From assembly GCA_964019165.1 (NCBI GenBank), contig OZ025279.1, forward strand, positions 3,675,602 through 3,739,601: a stretch of DNA of 64,000 bases. Reading direction: 5' to 3'. The translations under genes and the position numbers were made by a program. The notes under the pieces are model-generated. The model did not search any database. It saw only the letters and a list, made by a program, of their open reading frames with translations, and had not been told where the DNA came from. This stretch comes from Mastigias papua (taxonomy: Eukaryota > Cnidaria > Scyphozoa > Rhizostomeae > Mastigiidae). Of the stretch, positions 44,990-57,500 are shown piece by piece; within the stretch, counting starts at the first letter, position 1; each line of letters opens with the position of its first letter.

Positions 44990-45639
44990 TCTAGTTTGAT
45001 TTTTATGTCCTTTTGGTATTTTAATTTGGGGGTCATTCACCTTTTTACGCTGACGCCGATTTTTTTATCGCTTCCGACCATTTTTTCCCCTTGACGTTTT
45101 TCTCTTCCGTTGGCGTGCCCCCATGTGGGTTTCGCAATAACTATAAAGGAATTTAAATGCCCCTCCCTCCCTTTTGAAGCGTTGCATAAAGGGTGAATGA
45201 TCCCTTATATGTGTAGGCCGCAGGGTTGATATGGCATAGCATACTCTCTGCGATATCGTTTATGTACTTTGTGTTTTTTATTTCTTGTACCCTGTAAGAT
45301 TTAGCAGTATAAAAAAAGAATCGCGCAAGAGAGCCAAAGTGCCCTATAGCATATGAAGACATGATGGAAGCAAATCACACGTAATGTATGTGATGATGAA
45401 ATTGTACGTGTTAATTCATTAGAATATACATGTGAAAATAACCCCTGTGAACCTGTGATGTTGTCAATCGTTGGTGGTGTCTCTATCATCTCCTGTTATC
45501 ATGGTGTGTGTCTCCGTATCAAATAGTGTCCTATAGTTATGATTGTAGTTATATGTGTTGTAACTTATGAAATGATTTAGTTGTGATTTGAGAGTCAAGC
45601 GAAGAGCACGTCCCTCTCTGTGTATGGTGTGCACATGCT
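44990..45639. other. Non-coding stretch containing a short MITE
   Basis: Apart from the MITE at 45027-45204, nothing recognisable. Confidence 0.45.
45027..45204. repeat. 178-bp MITE with GGGGTCATTCACC ends
   Basis: The left end GGGGTCATTCACC (45027) and the inverted right end (read inward as GGGATCATTCACCC from 45204) match over ~12 of 13 bases. Inward, TTTTTACGC and TTTATGCAACGC are also similar. The interior is non-coding. The terminal GGGGTCATTCA is shared with the candidate at 19059-19775. Confidence 0.6.
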
Positions 45640-46494
45640 ACACACAAGCATAAAATGAGGAATGCAAAAAAGACGTCAAACTCGCAAGAAATGCACAAGA
45701 ATTAAAGGCAAACAAGAACGTCAACGTTAACGAAAGGAAAAAAATGGAAATGCAAAGTGCTAATGATAATAAAGCTGAGACCAATCATATTGTAATAGTT
45801 CTAGGTGATTCTCTGATCAAGAGTCCTCAGGGCTGGAGAATGAAAACATCTTTGAAAGGCAAGAAGAAGATAGTTATGAGAAGTTATGAGAAGCTTTCTT
45901 GGAGCATCTACAGATGATTTATCATTTTATTCGGTGCCATCTTTGAAAAGAAACCAGAGGTGCCTAGTACTGCTCTCCGGATCCAATGACTTCAAAGATG
46001 AAATAGATGATCATAAAATTGCAAAGACAATCGTTGGGTTAGCGAAAACACTAAAAACAGATGAAAATACTGTCCATGTCTGTCTAATAATAAGCGAGAT
46101 GATGAAAAAGTGAATGCATGAATATGGATTGTAAACGAACTCTTAAAGGAGCAGTGTTAAGGAGCAAATTTTCCTTTCATTGACAACAGCACTATTGAAA
46201 TCGGCATTGGACTACATTTAAATCGTTCTGAGGATGCCAGATTAGATTTTAATATTATATCAGCCCTGCGAAATTGACACGTCAGTTGCAGAAGCAAGGA
46301 ACAAGACAATGCTTATGTTTATGATGAGGTAGCCAATATGCATGCAGTTATTCATAATTATATATGTAGAGATGAAGTGAGAGAGGATGTGGATGCTAAA
46401 ATGTTGTTGAAGAAAATTAGGCATACTTGTAGGAACAGTCTAATAATTGCACACCTGAAAATAAATTCAATAAGAAATAAATTTGATTTGATTG
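45640..46494 (+). pseudogene. LINE with SGNH/GDSL-hydrolase ORF1 and start of ORF2, broken
   Basis: After a basic, charged N-terminal stretch comes 'HIVIVLGDSLIKSPQGWRM' (~45780-45835). GDSL carries the nucleophile Ser of SGNH hydrolases, a domain known in the ORF1 of some CR1-like LINEs. The second frame (45886-46113) has 'GSNDFKDEIDDHKIAKTIVG', equivalent to the G.ND block. 'LHLNRSEDARLDFNIISALR' (~46211-46270) is the final His-containing block region. ORF2 then begins with 'SLIIAHLKINSIRNKFDLI' (~46437-46493), the usual endonuclease N-terminus. It stops abruptly where the minus-strand LINE begins. Multiple frameshifts make it dead. Confidence 0.65.
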
Positions 46495-49140
46495 CTCCCC
46501 TCGCTAGTTCTATTCTTCTTTTTATTTTACCATCACATTTGCCACTGTCTGTTATTAAATGTCCAAGGTATATAAACTTTTTAACTTGCTCTATTGCTCT
46601 CCCTTCTATTGTTATCTTAGCATTCCGTGTAACTTGTTTCCTAGTTATAACCATCACTTTTGTTTTCTTTATATTAATGCTTATCCCATATTCTTTTCCT
46701 TTTTCATTTGCCGTATTTATCAGGCCTTGTAATCTGACATAATCAGTTGCTAAAAGTTCAGGATCATCCACATATCTTAAAGTATTCATATTTACTCCTC
46801 CAATACCTACATCCGGCATGCCTTCGATTTCTCTAAAAATCTTTTCCCTGTATAAATTTAAGAGGTTTGATGATAGTGCACAACCTTGTCTTACACCTCT
46901 CTTTATTCTAAATCCTGATGACACTCCATTTTTAGTTTTTACCACTGCAATCTGTCCCCAGTACATTTTGATGATAGGTTGTAGATCTTTGTCGTTCACT
47001 CCTATGTCTTTCAAACATTCTATTAGCTTGGTATGGTTAACTCGATCAAAAGCTTTTGTATAGTCAATAAAACATACACGTCCTGCACCTCTATTGCTCT
47101 ATCAAGAATTGTTTGCAAATTAAATATTCCTTCTCCGGTACCTATTCCTGTTCTAAATCCACTCTGCAGATTACTACATTCTTGATCAATTTTGCTTGCT
47201 CTGCATTGTTGTATGATCTTCAGTAGGACTTTGATCTAGTGGCTAATAAGGCTTATAGTTCTAAACTCTGAACAGTCCTTTGCTTTTGCTTTCTTGGGAA
47301 TCGTTATGAAAATTGATTTCTCTAGTTCAGTTGGTACATACCCTGTGTTATATATTATCTTACAAAGTTTTGTTATTGTTGTAACATTGCATTCATCTAG
47401 AGCTTTTAACATTTCAGTTGATATATCACCTGACCCGGCTGCTTATGGTATTCTGTTGTTTCCAGTTGTCATTGCAATTCTAGGCATGTCAATTCTATTA
47501 TCATCATATAACTCTGTAATATACTCTTTTCATCTATTAGCGACGTCTCCCTTCTCAAAGAGGAGATTTCCCGCTTTGTCCATGATGCACCCATTACTGC
47601 TGTTATACTTTTTATTTTACCATAGATCTTTGACTGTAGCATGCAGTTGTCTCGAATTATGGTGTTTATCCAGTTCTTCTACTGCTTCACATTGCTTATT
47701 GAACCAAGTGTCTTTTGCTTTTCTGTAGTCATTGATTATTTCCTTGTTTAACTGGTTATATTTGTTTCTATCAACATTTTATAAGCTTTCCGTTCGTCCA
47801 TCTTGTTTAGAATATCATCAGTTATCAATGTTTGTTTTTTCCTTTTTGTTCTAAAAGGGAGAAGTCCTTTTGTTGTTATAATGCTCTCTTTCACTTTACG
47901 CTAGATGTCTTCAATATGTTCCTCTTGGTCAGACTGCTGTTCAAGTTCTTCTACGTGAAGAGCATCAAATCTATTTCTTATTTCAATATTGTATCTAGCT
48001 GCATATGAAATGTTCTTAAGTAAACTGACAACCAAATGTTGTTTTCTATTTGTCTTGTTTAGTTGAATCTTCATTTTTACTATCACTGGTTACTATCACT
48101 GGATTATGATCTGAATTTATGTCTGACCCCGGATAGGTTTTTGCTTGCTTCACACAGTTTCTGAATCTGATTTCTGGTTTTTACATCTGGATTCTTCCAT
48201 GTGTATAATTTTCTTGCGTGTTGTTTGAAATAGGTGTTGGTTATAAGTAATTCGTTTTGATGGCAAAGTTCTATCAATCTTTCTCCACGTTCATTCCGTG
48301 TTCCCAAACCATATTGACCAGTTATGCCAGTAGTTCTTTCTTTTTCCCACTTTAGCATTTAAATCTCCTATAACACAGAGTATATCACCTGTCTTCACAC
48401 TGTTTTTATTGTCGTTTGGATTTCATCATAGAATTGCTCTATTTCTTCGTCTTCATGATCTTGTGTTGGAGCATAAATGTGGATAATACTTATGCTAAAT
48501 GGGTTCCCTAGTAGCTTTATCATTATCACTCTTTCAGACATTGCCCAATACCGTATTAAAGATCTTGCTATTTCCTTACTTATTATGATTCCTACTTCAT
48601 TCTTGTGTTCCTTTCTTCCAGAATATTTCATGATGTGATTGTCCTTCACTATGGTCCCGTTATCTGTCTACTTGCATTCTGAGATTCTCAGTAAGTCCAA
48701 CTTCATGTTATCTGTTTCCTTCAAAGTGTTTTTCAATTTCCCAGGCTGGGTATAGTGTTCTAACATTCCATATACCAATGCGTAAGAGTCTATTCATAAT
48801 TTTCAGAGCAACTCTTTCAGGCAATGACCTCCCATGAGGGTTTAGGTCCTTGCCATCATCTGTTGTCGCACTTACCAAGAATTCAACATCTTCTTCCCTG
48901 TAGCCCAAATCCAGTGTCATCGCAGGGGTTCCGATTCCACCTTCCTTAGTATTTTCATTACCGTTATTGTTTTGATTCATGACTAACTGTAGGAGAGTAC
49001 ATGGTGGGGCCCTAATCCCTTCCACGGTGGCTGGCCAAGCCTCATCTTCGTCATGATAATGCCCTTGATGTCCCACACATCTTGGTGTCATGCTTTCAGA
49101 GCCGTTGATCAGTTGATTATTCCTCCGCCTCTTTCACCAC
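46495..49140 (-). pseudogene. Nearly full-length decayed LINE (endonuclease plus RT), inserted in the opposite orientation
   Basis: Minus-strand order: N-terminal region (49091-48800), endonuclease start 'RIGIWNVRTLYP' (~48785-48750), 'KNEVGIIISKEIARSLIRYW' (~48605), 'ISIIHIYAPTQDHEDEEIEQ' (~48490), and 'GQYGLGTRNERGERLIELC' with 'YTWKNPDVKTRNQI' (~48315-48150). RT follows: 'FGFRTGIGTGEG' (~47150), 'AFDRVNHTKLIECLKDIG' (~47055), 'KRGVRQGCALSSNLLNLY' (~46900) and 'LRYVDDPELLATD' (~46785-46745, the YxDD box). 'KFIYLGHLITDSGKCDGKIK' (~46575-46515) comes last. Stops and frameshifts are frequent. The 3' end abuts the plus-strand LINE exactly where that element's ORF2 is cut (46494/46495), so this element probably inserted into it. 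The right half of the interrupted LINE was not found. Confidence 0.75.
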
Positions 49141-49941
49141 TTCAGTCTTCATGCACTTAAGGGGTGATGTCCCCTGTATGTGACAGTGCTTGAGTCTCAG
49201 AGATGTGTCAAAAAGAAGACAGCTTTGTGCTCTTTATTCATAATCAAATCAACTAACTTACAAATTACGATTCTTCTATTTATACATTTACACAAAATAG
49301 ACAATAAAAGACTGAACGATGAGACTGACATGTTACTTAATCATAATGAGGCTAACTAATTACGATTCTTCTAATTACGATTCTTCTATTTATACATTTA
49401 CACAAAATAGAAACAAAAGACTGAACGATGAGACTGACATGTTACTTAATCATAATGAGGCTAACTAGTAATTCCTTATATGGAGGTGGATATCGGTCCT
49501 GTTACATGTACAACAACCCTTTAAAGATCGTTGCTACCCTCTACTTAGCTTTGCTCACCAGCCGAGGTGAGGTACCGTGGTGTGTCCGCTGGTGTGCATT
49601 ACCGACGTCTTGGAGCCATAAGTGAGAGTTGTGTTGTAGTTGGAGACCAGTGCTCCTATCCACATTGGAAGATATGCGACTGACAGGTTTACGAAGGCAC
49701 TACTCCTAACACACTACACTACACCACTTGAACCACATGGCCTTCTCATAAAAATGCAAGCGGCTACCAGGGTGACCTGCACTTTACATGACCTGGTGGC
49801 CTGCATTTACAGCTGCCTGTCTCCGTAAATACAACGACAATTCTTCGTTTCCTGTCAGACTTCGTGGCAATTGAAACATTCTTTCTCCCCGGTTACTGTT
49901 TTGATTTCTTGTCTAATTGTCGCCTTTACCATAATAGTGAC
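49141..49941. other. Non-coding stretch with a tandem duplication
   Basis: Besides the duplication at 49263-49467, nothing recognisable. 49500-49860 might be LTR-like, but no partner is found. Confidence 0.4.
49263..49467. repeat. Tandem duplication, unit ~96 bp
   Basis: 49263-49358 and 49373-49467 are near-identical (one small difference around ATAGACAATAAAAG / ATAGAAACAAAAG). They are separated by 14 bases that repeat the start of the unit (ATTACGATTCTTCT). Confidence 0.95.
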
Positions 49942-50210
49942 TTATGCAGACTTAGCTGCTTCATACCTACTTGCAACAACCAACAAATCTTCTAATGTCG
50001 TAAGAGAATCTTGTAAAAACTTACATTTGAGGGATTTATCTGATACCTCCGCAACAAACAGGTCATTTAAACGGTCATTAACTTTATTTATCGCGAACGA
50101 ACATTTCAAGGATAATTTTCGTAAAGCGATTGCGAAATTGTCAAGAGTTTCTCCTGAAAGTTGCACTCTCTTTGAAAGTTCAATCTTCTCTCAACGGGAT
50201 TTTGATTTCA
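49942..50210 (-). pseudogene. LTR-retrotransposon gag fragment
   Basis: The minus-strand frame reads 'ETLDNFAIALRKLSLKCSF', 'NDRLNDLFVAEVSDKSLKCK' and 'LLVVASRYEAAKSA'. This is the C-terminal half of a Gypsy-type gag capsid domain (the 'E.V..F...LR.L...C' and 'R..FV.G..D..L...LL' pattern). No zinc knuckle or pol follows. It is a small dead remnant. Confidence 0.55.
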
Positions 50211-51479
50211 GTTGAATAATGATACCAACTTCTCCATATAGGTCTTTTTCTTGTACCCCTTTCAGTCTCATTATAAAAAGTAACAGATTCAGCGATGCGA
50301 AAACAGTCTTCTAAAAGATTAAGTAAAATTGAAACTTCTTTTGTACGGTACTTCGTACATCGGCTGCAGCAAAGAAAAGGCCCATTCGTTTACTAAATAA
50401 TTGGAAGTCCTGCCAACTTTACATTTTTCCGGCTTCAGGGCAAGAGCACTTAAGAAATCCTCTCATAACCCTATCCGTTTTCGTGCGCCATTTCAGGCTA
50501 AGTGCCAACTTATGACCACGAAAAACAAACAATATCGTATATCCAGAGGCTTTTTAGTCCTGGTAGGGTCGCAAAAAATATGTAATGAAGCTCGACAAAA
50601 AATAGTTCAGTACTTTCTTTTGATTTTCTACAAATCTCTTTTTATCCACATCTCAGCAACCATATCTAAAAACACGTCTACACTCGAACACGCCACTCCT
50701 CAAAATCCTTAATCTCACCAGTAAATAGGGACCTAAATCCAACATCCAACCAAGCACTTCCTCACAACTGCATATGTGGCTTTTCCTTGAGGAAAATGTT
50801 GCTCTTTAGTTAATAGATTTTTACACCTTGTTTTATTGTATTTCAATCCAATTGTTTTAAAAATATTTCAGTTGAGTGAATGATAGAAAATCGCTGATAT
50901 TATTTATTTCTGTGAAGCAAATTTAGCCGACTTTTGTCAAATAAGAAAATATACTGCTGGTTCCTTAAATAATACCATTTCATTCATTTAATGTTCATAT
51001 TATGGGTACTTTTATATAAGGGAAATTTGTCTTTTGTGCCTGCTGAACATTACAAATTACAGACAACCATAAGAAAATGTTTTACTTATCCGATCATATT
51101 GTAATACATTTTGTTAGGTTTTCACTAAGTTCAATTTGATTCACTAAAACTATATGCCGTCATTTTAAACTTTTTAATGAACATTCCACCAGTCCGATCC
51201 TCAGCTTGGACTGTGGCTCGGAGCTAAAGTTTTTATTTGGCCCTCTGTCCATTTGACTTTGACACCCCTGGTTTACAGAGTCTGCGGCGTCTCAGCAATG
51301 GGCGGTTATTTACGGTAGTCAAATGTCCATGCGGTCATTTTTGCTATAACACGCTTGCGCAAATCAATGTTTTTGTCCAAAATTCATTGATAAGTGATTC
51401 ATTGCTGGCCGAACTGCTTTGGCGGCAGTCTTGTCTTACAGATTTGATAAGCTGTATATTTTCGCACAGAGAGGACACT
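50211..51479. other. Upstream region of the SLC5-like gene
   Basis: No other gene recognised. The promoter and 5' untranslated region of the SLC5-like gene should lie here, and GC content rises from ~51180. A long open frame from 51237 is in phase with the first exon, but the conserved protein starts at 51480. No TATA box can be singled out. Confidence 0.4.
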
Positions 51480-51551
51480 ATGGCGTTGGAGGATGTTGAT
51501 TTCATTGTTATTGCATCTTACTTCTTGGGTGTCATAATTGTTGGCATTTGG
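51480..51551 (+). CDS. SLC5-like gene, coding exon 1
   Basis: 72 nt, 24 codons from ATG ([17 protein letters not shown]...IW), followed by donor GTAAGT. Encodes the first membrane segment. Confidence 0.85.
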
Positions 51552-54500
51552 GTAAGTGGAGTGCTTTGATCAACGCCCTCTCTTCAAGTGAGCAAAACAG
51601 GACGTTTGCATACTTCGAGAAGCAATACCCTTTCTTATCTGCCTGGTTGCCTTATAGCTCTTCGTTGGAATGATTTGGTAGAGGTTCTAACTACATCTGT
51701 CTAATTAGATGTATAGTACGTTTACACTAGCTGTTTTACACCCAACTTCAGAACCATATGATTCGGTAATATAGTTCTGTTAAAGCAGATTCAGTGGATG
51801 CGAAAAGACATGCTTTGACTGGCGAATTTGGAGTTCCAAGTCAACACGAAATAGCCTCAAAGTTCACATCAAATTGATCCTTTTACTAACTTGAATCCAA
51901 ATATGAAGTAGGAAGTTTAGTAGACGTTGCGGAATTGTACTTATAGCAATATCTTTCTTTCGCTCCACCTACAACCGAGGCCCCCTTATTGTTGACAAAT
52001 ATCTCTCCTGAAATAGAAGGCCTGCCGTAGCGAGTTTCACACCATTCAACAGCTATCACAGAGAAAACATGATAGCAGCCTCATTTACCATATAGCTCAG
52101 CGTTTGGAGGAGTTAGCTCGCGGAAACAACGAACATGGACATATACATATGGACTGTAAATAGGGAAAATGGCTGCCATGTTTTCTCGCATGGTTGGATG
52201 GAGGGGTTTGAGTTAGGGTTAGGGTTAGGTTCATCAATTTTATTTATATCATGTTGATATTTGTAGAAGTAGATCAAAGTTTGATAATCCAAGCTTATGT
52301 AAATGCTTACCTTATTCAGGACATCTACGCTTTGCTTTCTCCCCAAAACTTCAAAGCTATAGCGTATATAAGGGTATTATCTTAGTCTGCTCATAGAAAG
52401 CAATCAAAGCTGTACGATTTGTTGGGAGGTAGGCTTTCAATTTCTAGGAGAGGTACATATCACCATTAGTACCCTGGCCAGTGCTCTAACTGCTGATTTT
52501 GGCTCATTACAATACCACAAAGCAACCCAACCATTTGTTTAAGGATTCAGTCCCAGATTTGATTTCTATCAATAGCCAAAGTGTAATCTTCATAGTATGG
52601 GTAAAAGAAGCTGTTAAGAAGATATATAAACATAATATGGGTGCAGTATTGTTTTAGCAAGGGTGGTGCAATGGGGGACTTTGGGGGTGTGACACTCCTC
52701 TGGAAGTTGAAACAATTCAAATTACTTGGGAGATTTGGAACTTTCAGCTGCCTATTTGGCAGAATGAGTAGAACTGGCATGGAATTTTAGAGCAATGTCC
52801 ATTGATGTACATTATACAGCAGTTTACAAATTGGCCTTCAATACTGCACAAAATGCCCACAATATTGTGATAGTGCCTATCAGGACAAGGGTGAAAAATG
52901 TCACAACCAATCAGTTTCTTATGTTGAATTGGTGGGAAAGCCACTCAGATCATGTGAAATCCCTCCAAGTCTTCTGAAAATGTCAACAATGGTGACCAGA
53001 GTGCCTCTAAGCTTTGAAAACTTGCATTACAAATGCCAATCTGCTGCAAGCAAAATAGTGTCAAAACAATATGAACTTATGTTTTTTCTCAAATATAAGA
53101 GTCATTCTAGTTTCTATTAATAGCTTCCTCCTTCAACTAGAGATGTGGCTTTTAAAGTTTGCGCTTTACTGCAAGCTTTGAAATACATACAACACACAGA
53201 TTGTCAGATACTAGATTTGAAAATGATTTATATCACTGATAAGATTTTCAATCATTTGTGCATAAGAAGCTGATTGGTTTTATCATCTTTTACCCTTATT
53301 CCCTATCATTGGACCAAAATACAGATAACACTTCCTTCTTAGAAAAGTGAGAAATGTTTGAAGCTATGAGATTTTGTGTTTCAATCAGTCAGCTTGAATG
53401 CTAGAATTTTGCCTAGGAGCATGCTCTGAACTGGCTCCTTTAGTTTTCCACCTGTAATATTTCTTCGATACAATCTAGTTCCCTCAAGTTTGTATCACAA
53501 TTGGAATAGCTTTTGCCCACAGAGTATCATATCTGTAGGACCATCATACTTTTGCTTGGTATTAGCCATGTATAGCAAGTTTGTTTTTTACCTATTCCAT
53601 TAAAAACTTATAAAATATAATTGGTAGTTAGCTATATGTACACCTGGCACTAAATGTGCTTCTAGGTTCCTCATAAAAATTTGTAATCATAATTGCTTGG
53701 TCTAGAGACTACTTATATTGGTTATAATTAGCATATCTGATAGATTCAGTCATTAAAATTTAGTGTATAACTGAAACATGAAAGTTAATTGACTTTGATG
53801 TGGTTTGCTTGGCTAATCTACCAGTAAAATGTGTGCCATGGGTATACATGCATGGTATTCATGTTCTTGTGTCTTCAGTCCCTTTTTAGATCCAACCGCT
53901 CCACAGTTAGTGGGTATTTCTTGGCAGGACGGTACATGACTTTCTTACCAGTAAGTACAGTTTTCTCTTTATTTGCACAGGGGTATAATTCTTTTGTAGC
54001 TTTAGATTTTATAATGTCTTTATAAAGTGTCTCTCAATCAATATGCTTAGTGATATCACCAGTTTAGACACTGGAATGTAAGTTAACCAACTAAATTACC
54101 AGTAACTCCTTGCTTTTTGACATCACTTGATGACAGCAGCTGTGTTAGCAAAATGGCCTATCTTGTGCGGTTCGTTAGCATGTTGCATTACAGGGTGCCA
54201 TTGGAACTCTGAAGTTGGCAGATGCCAAGCTCTTGAGTAGCAGCACATATAAAGAAGTGCAGGGAAATTGAGATTTCTTGGCTAGCCAGAAGTCAAAATA
54301 GGCATCTGGATAAATATGAATTTTTAAAACTGAAAGGAAATGTTGAGAATCTTTCACGCTAGATGATGAGTAACTAGAAGAGTTAGATAAGTTCACTCAC
54401 GCTGGAAGTACTGTGAGAACCATTGGAGATTGCTTTACAGATATAAGGAATGGAATACTTATAACAGCAGAGTCAATTGAGAAAGTAAACAACCGCAAAA

Positions 54501-57500
54501 TCATATTACACAAAACAAAACTTCAGATGCTCAAATCTGATGTATTTTATCCTCGTTGAATTGGAGCCCTGATCAATTAAGAAAGGAAGAGAGGGGATTT
54601 GTATTTGTCTACCTAGGATGCATTTGACGTCTTCTGATCATATGATGTAGTGATGTCATAGCCAACAAGGAAATCAGTACTTGCTGAAAGGTTATCCTCT
54701 ACCCCTTAATATTTGAACTGAAATTGAAGTTGGCTTGAAATAGAAGTTATCATTGAAAGTTTTTTTTTCTGAAAATATCGCAGCAATTGCAAAGTGAAGA
54801 AGAAAAACCTGTATACCAATTTTGTTGACTTGCATTCTCCTCACCCCACTGTTGTGCAGTCTGGGGTGTCTGTTGCCTTACTAAAATCTAGCTACCCCAT
54901 AAGGCTCAAAATCTTGCATCCAGAATGATAACAGGTAGCTATTCATTTTACATTTGCATTGCTAAGAATTTGCAGAATGCAGTAGTAGGTTTAGCTTACA
55001 AAGTATTACCGCAGAGAGCAAGACTATCAAGAAAGGCACAGATGACACAGGAATTGCTCAATTTGATGTTGGAGAGATGAAAGTGGAAGTTAGACAGAGA
55101 GAAATATAAAGAGTTAGGTTATGAAATCAAGAGAGAGTGTAGGAAGAGAAAGGAGTAATGGATTATGCAAAAAATGGGATGAAATGTAAGATCTAGATGA
55201 TTATATGATAAGCTTAAGGAGCTAGGGGACATAAAGAGAATATCTAGGAACAACATGATTAAGGATAAGAATGGTAACATTTTGGTTGAAACAGAAGATA
55301 TAGAGGATAGATGGGAGGAGTATGTAGGCATGCTATACAATGATAGGGGATGAGAAGTGCCCAAATTTGAGGGTAATTTGTCAGGATCCTCACTATTGTT
55401 AGATGAAGTGAGAGCAGCCATAAATGCTATGAAGAATTGACAAGCAGTAGGAGAAGATGGGATTGTCATAAAGATGATAGAACCTAAAGGAGAATTTGGA
55501 ATAAGGAAGATATATTGTGTAGCAAACAGGATTTATGACAGTGAATATGTCCCAGAGGCAATGAGAGGATCCATTGTTATTGTGATTCGAAAGGAATCAA
55601 ATACTTTAGAATGCTGTAGACACAGAACGATTAGCATTATAAGTCAACTTGGCAAGGTATTGTTGAGAATTATTATGAATAGATTGAGAGAAAAAAATCA
55701 ATGAAACAGTTTCGGAGGAACAATTTGGATTCAGGAGAGGGAAATGCACCACTAATGTAATATTTGCTTTAAGAATAATAATAGCAAGATTAATTGAAAT
55801 GCAACAGAGTGTTTTCATGTGTTTTGTGGATTTTGAGAGAGCATCGGACACAGTGAAACAAGAAGAAATGATTGAGATCGTGACTAATATAGGAGTTGAT
55901 GAGATAGACACTGGATTGATAAGTAACTTACATTGGAATCAGGAAGTAGCAGTAAGAGTAGGTGATGAAAAACAGATTGGATTGAAATAAAGAGAGGAGT
56001 AAGACAAGTATGTGTGTTACCATCAGATTTATTCTCACTGTATAGCTAAGTAGTCATGGGTGAGCTGCAGCTAGCTGGAAGTGTTAGATGGCATTTCAGT
56101 TGGTGGAAGGAACGTGAAAATGTCAGAATTGCAGATGGTACAGTATTGATAGCAAACTCGGAGGAGAAATTGCAAGCATTAGTGAGCAAGCTGAATGATG
56201 ATTGTGAAAGTAAAGGATTGAAAATAGATATGGACAGACAAATAGAATGGCTGTAACTAGAGGTAAAGAGAGTGACAATGATGATAAGAGTTGGAGATAA
56301 GCAAGTAAAACTAGCTAATATTGTCTTTTATTTTGAGAGTGTCATTGATGATAAAGAAAAAGTGAGGAAGAGAATGTAGAAAGGATTGGTATGGCAAGTA
56401 AGTCATTTGGTAGTATGGCCCAGATCTTAAAAATTTGAGTATGAGTATGAAGGTAAGAATAAGGAGTTTGAAGTGTTTTCTGTGGTCAAAATTGTTATAC
56501 GGGTGTGAGACATTGCCAATCAGGAAAAATTTGAGGAAGACAATAGAAGCAGCAGAAATTTAGTTTTTGAGAAGAATATTAAGGATATCATGACTATTAA
56601 CATGATAAATTTTACTTATGACATGATTTGCTTGCAGCCGAAGTAAAGCAGCCGAATTAATGCAGCCGAATTAATGCAGCCGTGTGCTCAATTGCATGTT
56701 TACCTTTGATATGGGAACAGGATTTCTGTACAGATACAGCCTTTGCATAATTTTGTCAGTTAAATAAAGTCCATGTAAAGTGACCCTATCCAGCATGAAT
56801 CAGAATTTGAATTTGCATTCGTTTTCACATTCTGACTTTCAAACTAGCTATTAATTAGCTCATACATTATATAGGCTGTCTAATCCAAAAAGCGTCCATA
56901 TTCATTGCTATCATTCTAGTGCCGATTATGCCATGAAAGATATCAACCAACAATTTTTTCTGGAATGCCTGGTTATGTTCTTCGTGTTAGTTGAATGTTT
57001 GCTGTTTCCAGAAGTCTATGATAAGTCGGGGTCTTCTTACATGTGTTTTTATGTAGCATTTAGCTGCCGATGGACATCCTATGTTTGCCATCGGATGTCA
57101 TGTACAATGCATCCCACACGTAGTTGGAACACCCACACATATGTATGAATTTCCGATTCCTGGCGCTTTTCCATGACACCAATTAAATCGTAAACCCCCT
57201 TCCCCCGTCAAGCAATGTCAATTCGATAGCGAAAACCCGTAACTTTATAAACATGCACTTGGTAGATAGCTTTGGACAGCTGAAAATGCAGTTGCTATGC
57301 AAGTTAGCGAGTTCAGTGAAACAGCAAACTAGAACCAAAAAGAGATTTTCTCTTCGATTAGGTCATGGCACAGAAAGTTTTTGACGACTGTAAATTCTCA
57401 TGTTAATTAATCTATCAATTGTGCTACATACTAATGAAATGAACTACATGCTTGTAGGTTGGCATGTCTCTTTTTGCGAGCAACATCGGCAGTGAACATC

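Larger units (their letters stand above)
37530..44990 (+). mobile_element. Decayed two-ORF LINE carrying a nested Tc1 element
   Basis: Plus-strand order: gag-like upstream coding remnants (37790-38170, 'IRSLEDRIVSLER', 'QNIIEQFSKSQ'), ORF1 (38480-39172), a hydrophobic N-terminal ORF2 region, endonuclease, RT and C-terminal domain (to 44929). A Tc1/mariner element (39735-41204) sits between ORF1 and the endonuclease. The left limit is uncertain. The right limit is set by the ORF2 stop plus an A-rich tail near 44975. Confidence 0.7.
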
